Shown here piece after piece: positions 1 through 8,843 of a DNA stretch of 64,000 nucleotides (its first letter is position 1; the number at the start of each line of letters is the position of its first letter). The DNA is taken from contig NZ_JAKZHU010000001.1 in the NCBI RefSeq assembly GCF_022568795.1, positions 2,170,001-2,234,000 of the forward strand. The letters are read 5' to 3'. The stretch comes from Arsenicicoccus dermatophilus. GTDB taxonomy: Bacteria; Actinomycetota; Actinomycetes; Actinomycetales; Dermatophilaceae. The notes below the pieces were generated by a model that ran no database searches, was not told where the DNA came from, and saw only the letters and a list, made by a program, of their open reading frames with translations. The position numbers were made by a program, and so were the translations under genes.

Positions 1-64
1 GGGCGGCGATCGCGGTCCAGGCCGCGGCCTGCAGCGGGGGCAGATAGCCCTCGGTGATGTGCAT
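1..64 (-). CDS. cbiM: CbiM cobalt ECF-transporter substrate component, N-terminus only
   Basis: Only the first 21 codons are present; the gene runs off the left edge of the window. The translation starts MHITEGYLPPLQAAAW, the signature N-terminus of CbiM, where Met1-His2 help form the metal site in the known family. CbiM is the substrate-binding membrane subunit of the CbiMNQO cobalt importer. The start is the ATG at 64-62, preceded by a strong AGAAGGA ribosome binding site at 77-71. A cobalamin riboswitch lies just upstream, which independently supports a cobalt or B12-related role. Whether cbiN, cbiQ and cbiO follow cannot be seen. Confidence 0.85.
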   Translation of the reverse strand, partial: MHITEGYLPPLQAAAWTAIAA

Positions 65-109
65 GGGCACTCCTTCTGGGGGGGATGACGCGTCCCGGTG
101 GAGATGGCC

Positions 110-212
110 GAGGGGGCAGTCTCTGGCTGGCGCGGGGCAGACACCCGCGCTCACAGTGGCGCGACCGCGCCGGACTCTCACCGGCTTCCTGCGCACCCTC
201 GGGATGACCCTT
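110..212 (-). promoter_or_regulatory. Cobalamin riboswitch upstream of cbiM
   Basis: On the minus strand the conserved core is clear: the GCCGGTGAGAGTCCGGC element (about 186-170), followed by GCGCCACTGTGA (163-152) and a B12-box-like GCCAGCCAGAGACTGCC (131-115). This matches the class known to bind adenosylcobalamin and to shut off cobalt uptake or B12 genes. The element ends about 35 bases before the cbiM ribosome binding site, so either translational or transcriptional control is possible. The identification is from motif recognition; a covariance-model search would confirm it. Confidence 0.88.
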
Positions 213-237
213 CGGAGTATGCCACAGCGCACCGAAA

Positions 238-252
238 TGAGAATGGTTATCA
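238..252. promoter_or_regulatory. Zur/Fur-like operator palindrome
   Basis: The 15-mer TGAGAATGGTTATCA is an imperfect palindrome close to the TGAnAATnnTTnTCA pattern of actinobacterial Zur and Fur boxes. It is one of the most AT-rich stretches in the window. It sits between the cbiM riboswitch and the divergent acetyltransferase gene, so it could control either. Its position about 25 bases upstream of the riboswitch core fits an operator over the cbiM promoter. Assignment to Zur rather than Fur is inference. Confidence 0.5.
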
Positions 253-308
253 CTGGTGTGATGGGTGTCGCCCGGTGCTGCTGACCGGTCCACCCCTACG
301 CTCGTCCC

Positions 309-941
309 ATGTCCGCGACGGATGCCATCCTCGTCCCGCCGGTGCACCCCCCGCTGGAGCTGCGCACCGAACGCCTCCTCCTGCGCCCCTGGCGGCCCGA
401 CGACCGGGCGCCGTTCGCGGCGCTCAACGCCGACCCCGAGGTGATGGCCTGCTTCCCCGCACCCCTGTCCCGGAAGGAGAGCGACGACCTCGCGGACCGC
501 TGCGACCGGCACGTCCACACCCAGGGATGGGGCCTGTGGGCGGTCGAGGTGGTCGGTGGCGAGCCCTTCATCGGCTTCGTCGGGCTCGACCAGCCCCGGT
601 TCGCCGCGCACTTCATGCCCTGCGTCGAGATCGGCTGGCGGCTGGCCCGGCCCGCGTGGGGTCACGGCTATGCCACCGAGGGGGCGACCGAGGCGCTGCG
701 CGTCGCCTTCGAGGTCCTGGGGCTCGACGAGGTGGTCTCCCTCACCTCCTCGATCAACCTGCGGTCCCGCGCGGTCATGCAACGGCTCGGCATGACGCAC
801 CACCTCGCCGACGACTTCGAGCACCCGCTCGTCGCGGCCGACGACGTGCTGCGCCACCACGTGCTCTACCGCGCCCGTCGGGGCGTCACCACCGCGACCG
901 GGTCGGACCTGGGCACCCCGGCGCCCGAGCTCCCGGCCTGA
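309..941 (+). CDS. GNAT-family N-acetyltransferase (RimJ/RimL type)
   Basis: A 210-residue protein with the GNAT fold. The N-terminal part has the typical LRTERLLLRPWRPDD opening of RimJ/RimL-type acetyltransferases. The acetyl-CoA pyrophosphate loop RPAWGHGYA lies near residues 115-123, and the later SSINLRSRAVMQRLGM is the usual motif B region. Family members transfer acetyl groups from acetyl-CoA to protein N-termini or small amines; the substrate here is unknown. The ATG at 309 has no obvious ribosome binding site, so translation may be leaderless. It is divergent from cbiM and shares a 244-base promoter region holding a Zur-like box. Confidence 0.8.
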   Translation: MSATDAILVPPVHPPLELRTERLLLRPWRPDDRAPFAALNADPEVMACFPAPLSRKESDDLADRCDRHVHTQGWGLWAVEVVGGEPFIGFVGLDQPRFAAHFMPCVEIGWRLARPAWGHGYATEGATEALRVAFEVLGLDEVVSLTSSINLRSRAVMQRLGMTHHLADDFEHPLVAADDVLRHHVLYRARRGVTTATGSDLGTPAPELPA

Positions 942-1001
942 CCCGGCCCCCTACCGCCCTGGACCTGCCGTCCTCGGCCTGACCGCGGTCGACCCTCGGG
1001 C

Positions 1002-1808
1002 CTAGCCCCCGGGGAGCCGCGTGACCTGCGAGCGCCGGGGCGTGGCGACCGCGATCCGCTCGTCCCAACGGTCGAACTCGATGCTCCCCGCGTCCGGTCC
1101 CGCCGTCGTCTGCACCTTGAGCAGCCGGCCGCTGCCGTCCGCCGCGACCACGAGGGTGGTGACCCGTCCGAGGGCGAGCTCCTGGGCGCGCCGGCCGGCG
1201 TAGGAGACCGAGGTCATCCGCATCGGCACGCGGTGGCCGGTCAGGCGCTGGACCGCGTCGACGAGGCTGCCCACCCCGAGGATGCCGAGCTGGGTCGCCG
1301 GCCCGCTGGACATCCGCACGAACCGACCGCGGGCCGTCGCGGTGGTGCGCGGGGAGCGGACGTAGGTCACTCCGTCGATGCGACGGATCTCGACGGGCGG
1401 CTGGGTGCCGACCGACACCGTGCCCGCCAGAATCAGCCCGTCGCGGGTGCCTGCGAGGTCGAAGGTCATCGGGACCCCGCCGTGGTTGAGGGTGCCGACC
1501 GCGTGCAGGCTCGTCGCCGCGGCGACGAAGCGGGACACCTGGTCCAACACCGCCTCGGCCTCGCCCGGAGCGGCCTGCGGGCCGTCACCTCCCGGCATCG
1601 TGGGGACCGGCTGCGGGCCGCCGGGAGGCACGGTGCGGGCGGGGGACGGCGTGGGTGGGCTGCCCGACGGCGCCGGGGTCCGCGGGGCGACGCCGGAGGG
1701 GGTCGGCGGGAGCTCCAGGGGCTCGCCCGTGCATCCCCCCAGCGTGAGCGTGCCGACGATGGCGAGCGCGCAGGCTCTCGCGACCGTGGTGCGTCGTGCA
1801 CCCCTCAT
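1002..1808 (-). CDS. LppX/LprG-like lipoprotein
   Basis: A 268-residue predicted lipoprotein. The N-terminus has an Arg-rich n-region, a hydrophobic core and a lipobox ending LTLGGC (Cys at about residue 26), followed by a Pro/Ser/Thr-rich linker of about 60 residues with PTPS and PAPSGSP runs. The C-terminal 180 residues (from about EAVLDQVSRFVAAATSLHAVGTL) resemble the LppX_LprAFG family, a LolA-like half-barrel that binds lipids at the cell envelope. It would sit on the outer face of the membrane. It is convergent with the upstream acetyltransferase and not clearly in an operon with paaE, whose stop is about 45 bases away. Confidence 0.75.
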   Translation of the reverse strand: MRGARRTTVARACALAIVGTLTLGGCTGEPLELPPTPSGVAPRTPAPSGSPPTPSPARTVPPGGPQPVPTMPGGDGPQAAPGEAEAVLDQVSRFVAAATSLHAVGTLNHGGVPMTFDLAGTRDGLILAGTVSVGTQPPVEIRRIDGVTYVRSPRTTATARGRFVRMSSGPATQLGILGVGSLVDAVQRLTGHRVPMRMTSVSYAGRRAQELALGRVTTLVVAADGSGRLLKVQTTAGPDAGSIEFDRWDERIAVATPRRSQVTRLPGG

Positions 1809-1853
1809 GCTCGGCTCCCTCGTGCGCCCCGGCAGCCCAGGGCCGCCGCCCCT

Positions 1854-2975
1854 TCAGGCGTCGTAGTCCAGGCTGACGGTCTCGGTGAGCGGGTGGGCCT
1901 GGCAGGCCAGCACGATGCCGGCAGCGACCTCGTCAGGCTCGAGGGCGTAGTTGCGGTCCATCCGCACCTCCCCCTCGACCACCCGCGCGCGGCAGGTCCC
2001 GCAGACCCCGCCCGTGCAGGAGTATGGCGCGTCCGGCCGGGCTCGCAGGGTCGCGGCCAGGATCGTCTCCGCGGCGTCCGTCATCACCACGTCGGTGGTG
2101 CGGCCGTCGAGGTTGACGGTGACGCGCGCCAGCACGCTCGCCGTCGCGGGGTCGGCGCCCTCGCCCGGGTCCTGGGCGGCGCGGGGCTCGTCGTCGACGT
2201 GGAAGACCTCGTAGTGCACGTGGTCCGTGGCGACGCCCTCGCCGGCCAGCACCTCGCGGGCGTTCTCGACCATGGAGAAGGGCCCGCAGAGGTACCACTC
2301 GTCGACCGAGTCGACCGGCACGAGGGTCTCCAGGATGCGGCGCAGCCGAGGCTCGTCCAGCCGCCCGCTGAACAGCTCCACGTCGCGAGCCTCGCGGGAG
2401 AGCAGGTGCATCAGCTGGAAGCGCTCGCGGTAGCGGTTCTTGAGGTCCTCGAGCTCCTCGAGGAACATGATCGTGCTGGTCGAGCGGTTGCCGAACATCA
2501 GGGTGACACGGCTGTCCGGCTCCTCCTCGAGCGCGGTGGTCAGCAGCGACAGGATCGGGGTGATCCCGGACCCGGCGGCGATGGCGCAGTGGTGTCGGCC
2601 CCGGGTCGGGTCGGTGGGGACCACGAAGGACCCGGTCGGCGGCATGACCTCCAGCACGTCGCCCGCCGCGACCTCGTCGATCAGCCAGGGCGAGAGGGCG
2701 CCGCCGGGGACCCGGCCCACGGCCACCCGCAGCCGGCCCGCCTCCCCCGCGGTGCGGCGCGACAGGCAGATCGAGTAGGACCGGCGCTGCTCGCCACCGT
2801 CGACCTCGCGACGCAGGGTCAGGTGCTGGCCCGGCTCGAAGGCGAAGGTCTCGCGCAGCTCCTCGGGCACGGCGAAGCTGATCGCTGCGGCATCGTCGGT
2901 GAGCCGCTCCACGTGCGCCACCGTGAGCGGGTGGAACTGCGGGCGCGGGCGGGCGGGCTTGCTCAGCAGAGCCAT
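1854..2975 (-). CDS. paaE: Phenylacetyl-CoA epoxidase reductase subunit PaaE
   Basis: A 373-residue flavin and iron-sulfur reductase that passes electrons from NADPH to the PaaA diiron centre. The FAD domain shows RRSYSICLS (RxYS flavin motif) and the NAD(P) domain AIAAGSGITPILSLL. The C-terminal plant-type 2Fe-2S domain has CTGGVCGTC plus a fourth Cys in VLACQAHP. This is the standard order for PaaE (also called PaaK). It is the last gene of the paaABCDE operon, starting 3 bases after the paaD stop, so translation is likely coupled. Confidence 0.93.
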   Translation of the reverse strand: MALLSKPARPRPQFHPLTVAHVERLTDDAAAISFAVPEELRETFAFEPGQHLTLRREVDGGEQRRSYSICLSRRTAGEAGRLRVAVGRVPGGALSPWLIDEVAAGDVLEVMPPTGSFVVPTDPTRGRHHCAIAAGSGITPILSLLTTALEEEPDSRVTLMFGNRSTSTIMFLEELEDLKNRYRERFQLMHLLSREARDVELFSGRLDEPRLRRILETLVPVDSVDEWYLCGPFSMVENAREVLAGEGVATDHVHYEVFHVDDEPRAAQDPGEGADPATASVLARVTVNLDGRTTDVVMTDAAETILAATLRARPDAPYSCTGGVCGTCRARVVEGEVRMDRNYALEPDEVAAGIVLACQAHPLTETVSLDYDA

Positions 2976-2978
2976 CTG

Positions 2979-3479
2979 TCAGATCACCTTGAACTCGTCG
3001 AAGGGCTCGCGGCAGGCATCGCAGCGGCGCAACGCCTTGCACGCGGTGGACCCGAAGCGGGCCACCTCGGTCGTCCGGTCGCTGCCGCAGTGCGGGCAGG
3101 ACACCTGGTGGCGGGACAACGTCACCGGCACCGGGCCGGTGGCCGCCTGCGCGGCCCCGACGGTGGGCGGGGCGATCCCGAACTCGCGCAGCCGCTCCCG
3201 GCCGCGTCGGCTCATCCAGTCCGTCGTCCAGGCGGGCGACAGCTGGGTGGTGACCTCGGCCGCGAGCCCTCCCTTGCGGGCCTCGTGGCGGACGAGATCC
3301 TCGATCAGGCCCATGGCCGGGCAGCCGCTGTAGGTCGGGCTGATGACGACGCGCACGACGCCGGCGGCCTCGTCCACGTCGACGGACCGGACGATCCCGA
3401 GGTCGTCGATGGTGATGACCGGGATCTCCGGGTCCGGGATGGCGCGGATGGCGTCGGCCACCGCCGCCACCGTGGTCAC
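2979..3479 (-). CDS. paaD: Phenylacetate-CoA oxygenase maturation protein PaaD
   Basis: A 166-residue protein of the MIP18/DUF59 family with a C-terminal zinc-ribbon-like segment. The N-terminal part contains DPEIPVITIDDLGIVR and the family hallmark SPTYSGCPAM. The C-terminal part has CPHCG and CDACREPF, giving four cysteines. PaaD is thought to help assemble the metal centres of the epoxidase complex. The start is the GTG at 3479-3477, which overlaps the paaC stop in TGGTGA, a coupled arrangement. This start gives the usual PaaD length. Confidence 0.9.
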   Translation of the reverse strand: MTTVAAVADAIRAIPDPEIPVITIDDLGIVRSVDVDEAAGVVRVVISPTYSGCPAMGLIEDLVRHEARKGGLAAEVTTQLSPAWTTDWMSRRGRERLREFGIAPPTVGAAQAATGPVPVTLSRHQVSCPHCGSDRTTEVARFGSTACKALRRCDACREPFDEFKVI

Positions 3480-4273
3480 CAGGTGGCGCCGGGGTGCGAG
3501 CGCGCGATGTGCTGCATCTCGGCGAGCAGATAACCCATGGGGCGGGCGTGGATGCCGCGGCGCCCGTCGCGAGAGCGCCAGCGCGACGGCTCGGCGGGGG
3601 TCAGGGTGGCCTCGGCGAGCACCTCCCCGACATAGGTCCGGACCTCGTCCTCGACCTCGCCGGGCCGCACGCCGAGTCCGGCCACGGCCACCGCCGTCTC
3701 GGCCGCGGAGTCGTCGAACAGCTCGGCGACGTAGGGCTCCACGGCCTGGAGGCCGGCCTGCATGCGGCGGTGGGACTCCTCGGTCCCGTCGCCGAGCCGG
3801 ACCACCCAGGTGCGCGCGTGGTCGCGGTGGTAGGCCAGCTCCTTGACGGCCTTCTCCGCGACGCCGCGCAGCGTCTCGTCGGTCGAGGAGGTGAGGCGCT
3901 GCATGATCGCCAGGCGGGTCGTGGCGAACCACAGCAGCCGGGCCATCTCCACGGCGAAGTCGCCGCACTCGATCTCGACCAGGTGGACCGAGCGGAACTC
4001 CCGCTCGTCGCGCAGGTAGGCCAGGTCGTCCTCGGTGCGCCCGGTGCCGTCCACCTGGCCGGCGTAGGTCAGCAGCGAGCGGGCCTGGCCGAGCAGGTCG
4101 AGGGCGATGTTGCCGAAGGCCATGTCCTCCTCGATGGCCGGGGCGCGGGACACCCACTCCCCCAGGCGCTGGGTGTAGACGAGGGCGTCGTCGGCGAGGC
4201 CGAGGACATAGGTCGCGAGGTCGGCCGGCTCGGAGACGCTGCGCGAGGGGCCGGCGATGGTGGTGTCGCTCAC
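3476..4273 (-). CDS. paaC: Phenylacetyl-CoA epoxidase structural subunit PaaC
   Basis: A 265-residue ferritin-like helical protein, the non-catalytic partner of PaaA in the epoxidase heterodimer. Recognisable stretches include ALDLLGQARSLLTYAG, IECGDFAVEMARLLWFAT and VKELAYHRDHARTWVVRLGD. The start is the GTG at 4273-4271; it overlaps the paaB stop codon in a GTGA arrangement, which argues for this start over longer in-frame possibilities. It overlaps paaD by four bases at its end. Confidence 0.92.
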   Translation of the reverse strand: MSDTTIAGPSRSVSEPADLATYVLGLADDALVYTQRLGEWVSRAPAIEEDMAFGNIALDLLGQARSLLTYAGQVDGTGRTEDDLAYLRDEREFRSVHLVEIECGDFAVEMARLLWFATTRLAIMQRLTSSTDETLRGVAEKAVKELAYHRDHARTWVVRLGDGTEESHRRMQAGLQAVEPYVAELFDDSAAETAVAVAGLGVRPGEVEDEVRTYVGEVLAEATLTPAEPSRWRSRDGRRGIHARPMGYLLAEMQHIARSHPGATW

Positions 4274-4557
4274 AGGTACTCCACGTCCTCGGGGACGTCG
4301 TAGAACGTCGGGTGGCGATAGACCTTGTCGGCGCTGGGGTCGAAGAAGGATCCGCGCTCGTCGGGGCTGGACGCGGTGATCCGCCGGGCCTCGACGACCC
4401 AGATCGACACCCCCTCCTGACGACGGGTGTACAGGTCCCGCGCGTTGTGCAGGGCCACGGTGGCGTCGGGCGCGTGCAACGAGCCCACGTGGACGTGGGA
4501 CAGGCCTCGCTTGGCGCGGACGAACACCTCGAACAGGGGCCAGGGGGCCTCGCTCAT
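4270..4557 (-). CDS. paaB: Phenylacetyl-CoA epoxidase subunit PaaB
   Basis: A 95-residue protein of the normal length for PaaB. It opens [20 protein letters not shown], a signature of the family, and ends with a region matching [14 protein letters not shown]. PaaB is a small subunit that bridges PaaAC heterodimers in the active epoxidase and is needed for electron transfer. Its start overlaps the paaA stop by four bases and its stop overlaps the paaC start, so the five paa genes form one tightly packed transcription unit. Confidence 0.92.
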   Translation of the reverse strand: MSEAPWPLFEVFVRAKRGLSHVHVGSLHAPDATVALHNARDLYTRRQEGVSIWVVEARRITASSPDERGSFFDPSADKVYRHPTFYDVPEDVEYL

Positions 4558-5621
4558 GCTGCACTCTCCTTCGAGCGCGAGGCCTGCTTGGCGGCATACG
4601 CGTTGGCGGCCTCACGCACCCACGCACCGTCCTCGTGAGCCGTGATGCGGTGACTCATCCGCTCGGCGTTGCACGGACCGTCACCCTTGAGCACCCGCCA
4701 GAACTCGTCCCAGTCGATCCGGCCGAAGTCCCAGTGACCCCGCTCCTCGTTCCAGCGCAGGTCCGGATCGGGCAGGGTGATGCCGAGCTTCTGCGCCTGC
4801 GGGACGGTCATGTCCACGAACTTCTGGCGCAGGTCGTCGTTGCTGAACCGCTTGATCCCCCACGCCATGTTCTGCGCGGTGTGCCCCTGCTGGGCGGCCT
4901 CGCCGGAGTCCTCGGGGCCGAACATCATCAGCGCCGGCCACCACCAGCGGTCGGCGGCGTCCTGGGCCATGGCCCTCTGCTCCTCGGTGCCGCGGGCGAG
5001 GACCCACAGGATCTCGAAGCCCTGGCGCTGGTGGAAGGACTCCTCCTTGCACACGCGGATCATCGCGCGGCTGTAGGGGCCGTAGGAGCAGCGGCACAGG
5101 GGCACCTGGTTCATGATCGCGGCGCCGTCGACGAGCCAGCCGATCGCACCCACGTCGGCCCAGGTCAGCGTGGGGTAGTTGAAGATCGAGGAGTACTTCT
5201 GCCGGCCGGCGTGGAGCTTGTCGAGCAGCTCGGCCTTGTCCACCCCGAGGGTCTCGGCGGCGGAGTAGAGGTAGAGCCCGTGGCCGGCCTCGTCCTGCAC
5301 CTTGGCGATGAGGATGGCCTTGCGACGCAGGCTGGGGGCGCGGGTGATCCAGTTGCCCTCGGGCTGCATGCCGATGATCTCGGAGTGCGCGTGCTGGGCG
5401 ATCTGGCGGATCAGGGTCTGGCGGTATCCGTCCGGCATCTCGTCGCGCGGCTCGATGCGCAGGTCGCGCCGGATCAGGTCGTCGAACGACGCACTGTCAC
5501 CCGGGCCGCGGTCGGCCTCGGCAGCAGCCCCGCGGGCCTTCGCGTAGTCGTCGGTCTCGGCCGCGTTGAGCGGCTCGTCCGGGTCGATCGCGTCCGGGTC
5601 GATGACGTCGTTGCCATACAT
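4554..5621 (-). CDS. paaA: Phenylacetyl-CoA 1,2-epoxidase catalytic subunit PaaA
   Basis: A 355-residue diiron monooxygenase subunit that epoxidises the aromatic ring of phenylacetyl-CoA. The ferritin-like fold carries the iron-ligand motifs DEAGH and EESFH, plus [17 protein letters not shown] near the substrate channel. The start is the ATG at 5621-5619, giving [18 protein letters not shown]; an in-frame extension to 5795 would run back through the divergent acetyltransferase gene and is not credible. It is first in the paaABCDE operon. No paaR-like regulator or the ring-opening genes (paaZ, paaG, paaH) are in the window. Confidence 0.93.
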   Translation of the reverse strand: MYGNDVIDPDAIDPDEPLNAAETDDYAKARGAAAEADRGPGDSASFDDLIRRDLRIEPRDEMPDGYRQTLIRQIAQHAHSEIIGMQPEGNWITRAPSLRRKAILIAKVQDEAGHGLYLYSAAETLGVDKAELLDKLHAGRQKYSSIFNYPTLTWADVGAIGWLVDGAAIMNQVPLCRCSYGPYSRAMIRVCKEESFHQRQGFEILWVLARGTEEQRAMAQDAADRWWWPALMMFGPEDSGEAAQQGHTAQNMAWGIKRFSNDDLRQKFVDMTVPQAQKLGITLPDPDLRWNEERGHWDFGRIDWDEFWRVLKGDGPCNAERMSHRITAHEDGAWVREAANAYAAKQASRSKESAA

Positions 5622-5697
5622 GTCCTGCAGTATCCCCGGCCCGGCCCCGCCCCGCAAAAGGATCCTCGGCGCGTCCCGGTCTGCGAGGATCACCCGG

Positions 5698-6273
5698 GTG
5701 AGCGACCACCAGCACGAGCACCCCTCCCCCCTCGGTCCGCAGGCCGACGCCAGCGTCCGCGAGGCGCGGGCCAACGACGCGCCGGCGGTGGGCACGGTCC
5801 AGTCGGCCGTATGGCGCGAGGGCTTCGCGGGGCTGGTCCCGTCCGAGGTCCTCGCGGGGTTCGAGCCGCTGCCCTTCGCCCGCGCGTGGCGCGCGTCGCT
5901 GGAGCAGCCGCCCTCGCCCCGGCACCGCCTCGTGGTGGCCTGCGCCGGCGCCCAGGTGGTGGGCTACGCCGCGATCGGGCCGTGCGAGGACCCCGATGCC
6001 GAGCCCGGGGACGGGGAGCTGCTGGAGCTCGGGATCCATCCCGACGCCCGGCACCAGGGCCACGGCAGCCGCCTGCTCAACGCGGCCGTGGACCTGCTGC
6101 GCGAGGCGGGCTTCCTGCATGTCTATGCCTGGGTGCCCGCCGAGCTCCCGGGGTCACGTGCCTTCCTCGAGGCGGCGGGCCTGCGTCCGGACAGCGCCCG
6201 CCGGGAGCGGGTGGTGGGCCCGGACGAGCGGGACCTGCTGCGCGAGGTGCGGCTCACCTGCGCACTGGGTTGA
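5698..6273 (+). CDS. GNAT-family N-acetyltransferase
   Basis: A 191-residue GNAT protein. After a His/Glu-rich start ([12 protein letters not shown]) the domain begins with [12 protein letters not shown], and the acetyl-CoA loop is [10 protein letters not shown] near residues 119-128. The C-terminal [10 protein letters not shown] is the usual late motif. The start is taken as the GTG at 5698, where the conserved domain has just enough upstream sequence; there is little room for a leader between it and paaA 76 bases away, so translation may be leaderless. Substrate is unknown. Its last 20 bases overlap the convergent GntR gene. Confidence 0.78.
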   Translation: MSDHQHEHPSPLGPQADASVREARANDAPAVGTVQSAVWREGFAGLVPSEVLAGFEPLPFARAWRASLEQPPSPRHRLVVACAGAQVVGYAAIGPCEDPDAEPGDGELLELGIHPDARHQGHGSRLLNAAVDLLREAGFLHVYAWVPAELPGSRAFLEAAGLRPDSARRERVVGPDERDLLREVRLTCALG

Positions 6274-7012
6274 CCCCTGCCGTGCCGGGCTGTCCCGAGG
6301 CCGCGACCTCGCCGAGGGTGATGGGCAGGATCGTGTAGGTCGCCCGGATGTGCTGCTCGACGAGCTCGGCCGCCCGCTCCCCGTCGCCCGCCGAGACGGC
6401 GTCGAAGATCGACTCGTGGTGCTGCTGCAGGGAGGCCCGGAAGCCCTCCCAGTCGTCGAGCGAGCGCTCGGCGTCCAGGATGGGTCGCCGCAGGGACTCG
6501 CGCACCGCGACCGTCATGTCGGTGACGAGCCGGTTGTGCCCGCTCTCGGCGAGGACCACGTGGAACTCCGTGTCGAGGGCGTTGAACTCGTCCTGGTGGA
6601 CGGCCGGGTCCGCCATCCGGTCGAGCAGGGCACGCAGCCGGTCCCGGCCGGCGTCGTCCAGGCGACGGGCGGCGAGGGCGACGCTGGAGCGCTCCAGCGC
6701 GACACGGGCCTCGACCACCTCGTCGACGGGATACTTCGCCAGGGCGACGTGGAGCTTGAGCAGCCGGGACAGGGCCGCGCTGCGCATGTCGGTGATCCGG
6801 GTGCCCGCGTCCTTGCCCGCCCCGACCGCCGAGCTCACCACGCCCTGGGCCTCCAGCGCCCGGATCGCCTCGCGCACGGCGGACCGGCTCACCCCGAGCT
6901 CGGCCGCCAGGTCCCGTTCCGGGAGCAGGTGCGTGCCGACCCGCAGGCTCCCGTCGAGGATCCCCGTCTCGACATGATGGATGACCGTCTCGTAGGCCTT
7001 CATGCCCGGCAT
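6254..7012 (-). CDS. FadR-family GntR regulator, LldR-like
   Basis: A 252-residue repressor with an N-terminal winged helix (LLPERDLAAELGVSRSAVREAIRALEAQGVV, about residues 28-59) and a C-terminal FCD ligand domain with the metal-ligand pattern FH, GHNR, QQHHESIF and EQHI. FadR-type regulators next to lactate genes (LldR) release DNA when lactate binds. The gene faces lctP-lutABC across a 131-base region that holds operator-like palindromes, so it very likely controls that operon. Two possible ATG starts three codons apart (7012 and 7003) cannot be separated. Confidence 0.85.
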   Translation of the reverse strand: MPGMKAYETVIHHVETGILDGSLRVGTHLLPERDLAAELGVSRSAVREAIRALEAQGVVSSAVGAGKDAGTRITDMRSAALSRLLKLHVALAKYPVDEVVEARVALERSSVALAARRLDDAGRDRLRALLDRMADPAVHQDEFNALDTEFHVVLAESGHNRLVTDMTVAVRESLRRPILDAERSLDDWEGFRASLQQHHESIFDAVSAGDGERAAELVEQHIRATYTILPITLGEVAASGQPGTAGVNPVRR

Positions 7013-7056
7013 TGTGTCAGTTTACTGTGCAACGAAATGACCCCGGGCTCTTGAAA

Positions 7057-7100
7057 TGGTCATACCGATGAGTGCATAGTGGTTCGATAAGGTCGGACCA
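7057..7100. promoter_or_regulatory. Two LldR/FadR-type operator candidates
   Basis: Two sites fit the TnGTnnnACnA pattern of FadR-family operators at 10 of 11 positions or better in the core: TGGTCATACCG at 7057-7067 and AGGTCGGACCA at 7090-7100. They are 33 bases apart centre to centre, about three helical turns. They lie between the repressor gene and lctP, where an operator controlling both would be expected. A weaker AGGTCTGATCT follows at 7109. Binding is inferred. Confidence 0.55.
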
Positions 7101-7143
7101 CTGCCTGAAGGTCTGATCTTTTCCAGAGAACGATGGAGTTCCC

Positions 7144-8823
7144 ATGACCTTTCGACCCGATCTGGCCCCGGTGGGAGGGAGCCTCGCGCTCTCGGCCCTC
7201 GTCGCCTGTCTCCCCCTGCTGACGATCTTCGTCGCCCTCGGTGCCTTGCGGTGGAAGGCGTGGACCTCTGGCCTGGCAGCGCTCGCCGTCTCGATCCTGG
7301 TGGCCGTGCTGGCCTACCGCATGCCCGCCCCCCTCGCCCTGCTCTCGGCCTCCGAGGGAGCGGTCTACGGCCTGTTCCCGATCGTGTGGATCGTCTTCAC
7401 GGCCATCCTGCTCTACCAGGTCACGGTCGCCAGCGGCCGGTTCGAGGACCTGCGCGGGGTGTTCAACCTCATCAGCGACGACCCGCGCGTGCAGGCGATG
7501 CTGATCGCCTTCTGCTTCGGCGGCCTGCTGGAGGCCCTGGCCGGCTTCGGCGCGCCGGTCGCGATCACCGGTGTGATGCTGATGGCGGTGGGCTTCTCGG
7601 CCCTGCGCGCCGCGACCGTGGTGCTGCTCGCCAACACCGCCCCCGTCGCCTTCGGCGCCATCGCCATCCCGATCATCACCGCGGGCAACCTCACCAAGAT
7701 CCCCTACACCCAGATCGGCGCGTATGTCGGACACCAGACCCCGATCCTCGCGGCCTTCGTCCCGCTGTTCCTGTGCCTGCTCGCCGACGGGCGCCGTGGG
7801 GTCCGCGACCTGTGGCCGGTCGCCCTCGTCACCGGGCTGTCCTTCGCGGTGGCCCAGTGGGTCTCGGCGACCTGGCTGTCGGTGGAGCTCACGGACATCA
7901 TCGCCTCGCTGGTCGGTCTGGGCGCCGCCGTGCTGATGCTGCGCGTCTGGCACCCGCAGGGCGGCGCCGAGGCCCTCGCCCGGCTGCACGCCGACCGCGA
8001 CGCGGAGCGGGCCGCCATGACCGAGGACGAGCGCCGCGGGCTGACCGAGGACACCGCCGTGCGCACCCACCTGCCGGCCTCGCGCATCTGGATGGCGCTG
8101 TTCCCCTACCTGCTGGTGATCGTGGTGTTCTCGCTGTCCAAGCTGGTCACCCCGATCAAGGACTTCCTGACCGGCACCGACCTCAAGATCCACTGGCCCG
8201 GCCTGGACGGTCACGTGCTCACCGCCGCCGGCAAGCCGTCGACCTCGACGGTCTACACCCTGCAGTGGCTGTCGAGTCCCGGCACGATGCTGCTGCTGTG
8301 CGCCCTGGTCGTCGCGCTCGTCTACCGCGTGTCCGCGGCCGCCCTCGGCCGCGAGGTCACCGAGACCCTGCTCAAGCTGCGCTTCTCCGCGCTGACGATC
8401 GCCTCGGTGCTGTCCCTCGCCTACGTCATGAACCAGTCCGGGCAGACCATCACCATCGGCACCTGGATCGCGGGCACGGGCGCGGCGTTCGCCTTCCTGT
8501 CGCCGGTGCTCGGCTGGCTCGGCACCGCCGTCACCGGCTCGGACACCTCGGCCAACGCGCTGTTCGCGACGCTGCAGCAGACGGCCGGCAAGAAGGCCGG
8601 CATCGACCCGACCCTGCTCGTCGCCGCCAACACCTCCGGCGGCGTCGTGGGCAAGATGGTCTCCCCCCAGAACCTCACCATCGCCGCCACGGCCGTCGGC
8701 CTGCTCGGACGCGAGTCCGAGATCCTGCGCCGGGTGCTGTGGTGGAGCCTCGGCCTGCTGGCGGTGCTGTGCCTGATCGTCGGGCTGCAGTCGACGCCGG
8801 TGCTGTCCTGGATGCTGCCGTGA
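7144..8823 (+). CDS. lctP: L-lactate permease LctP/LldP
   Basis: A 559-residue polytopic membrane protein of the lactate permease family, which imports lactate with protons. It contains about a dozen or more hydrophobic segments and the family stretches FGGLLEALAGFGAPVAITG, LLANTAPVAFGAIAIPI and TSANALFATLQQTAGKKAG. The ATG at 7144 is preceded by GGAG at 7135. It is the first gene of a lactate operon: lutA starts 20 bases after its stop, and lutB and lutC follow with overlaps. Confidence 0.93.
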   Translation: MTFRPDLAPVGGSLALSALVACLPLLTIFVALGALRWKAWTSGLAALAVSILVAVLAYRMPAPLALLSASEGAVYGLFPIVWIVFTAILLYQVTVASGRFEDLRGVFNLISDDPRVQAMLIAFCFGGLLEALAGFGAPVAITGVMLMAVGFSALRAATVVLLANTAPVAFGAIAIPIITAGNLTKIPYTQIGAYVGHQTPILAAFVPLFLCLLADGRRGVRDLWPVALVTGLSFAVAQWVSATWLSVELTDIIASLVGLGAAVLMLRVWHPQGGAEALARLHADRDAERAAMTEDERRGLTEDTAVRTHLPASRIWMALFPYLLVIVVFSLSKLVTPIKDFLTGTDLKIHWPGLDGHVLTAAGKPSTSTVYTLQWLSSPGTMLLLCALVVALVYRVSAAALGREVTETLLKLRFSALTIASVLSLAYVMNQSGQTITIGTWIAGTGAAFAFLSPVLGWLGTAVTGSDTSANALFATLQQTAGKKAGIDPTLLVAANTSGGVVGKMVSPQNLTIAATAVGLLGRESEILRRVLWWSLGLLAVLCLIVGLQSTPVLSWMLP

Positions 8824-8843
8824 CCGACCCCGGAGGACCCGAC

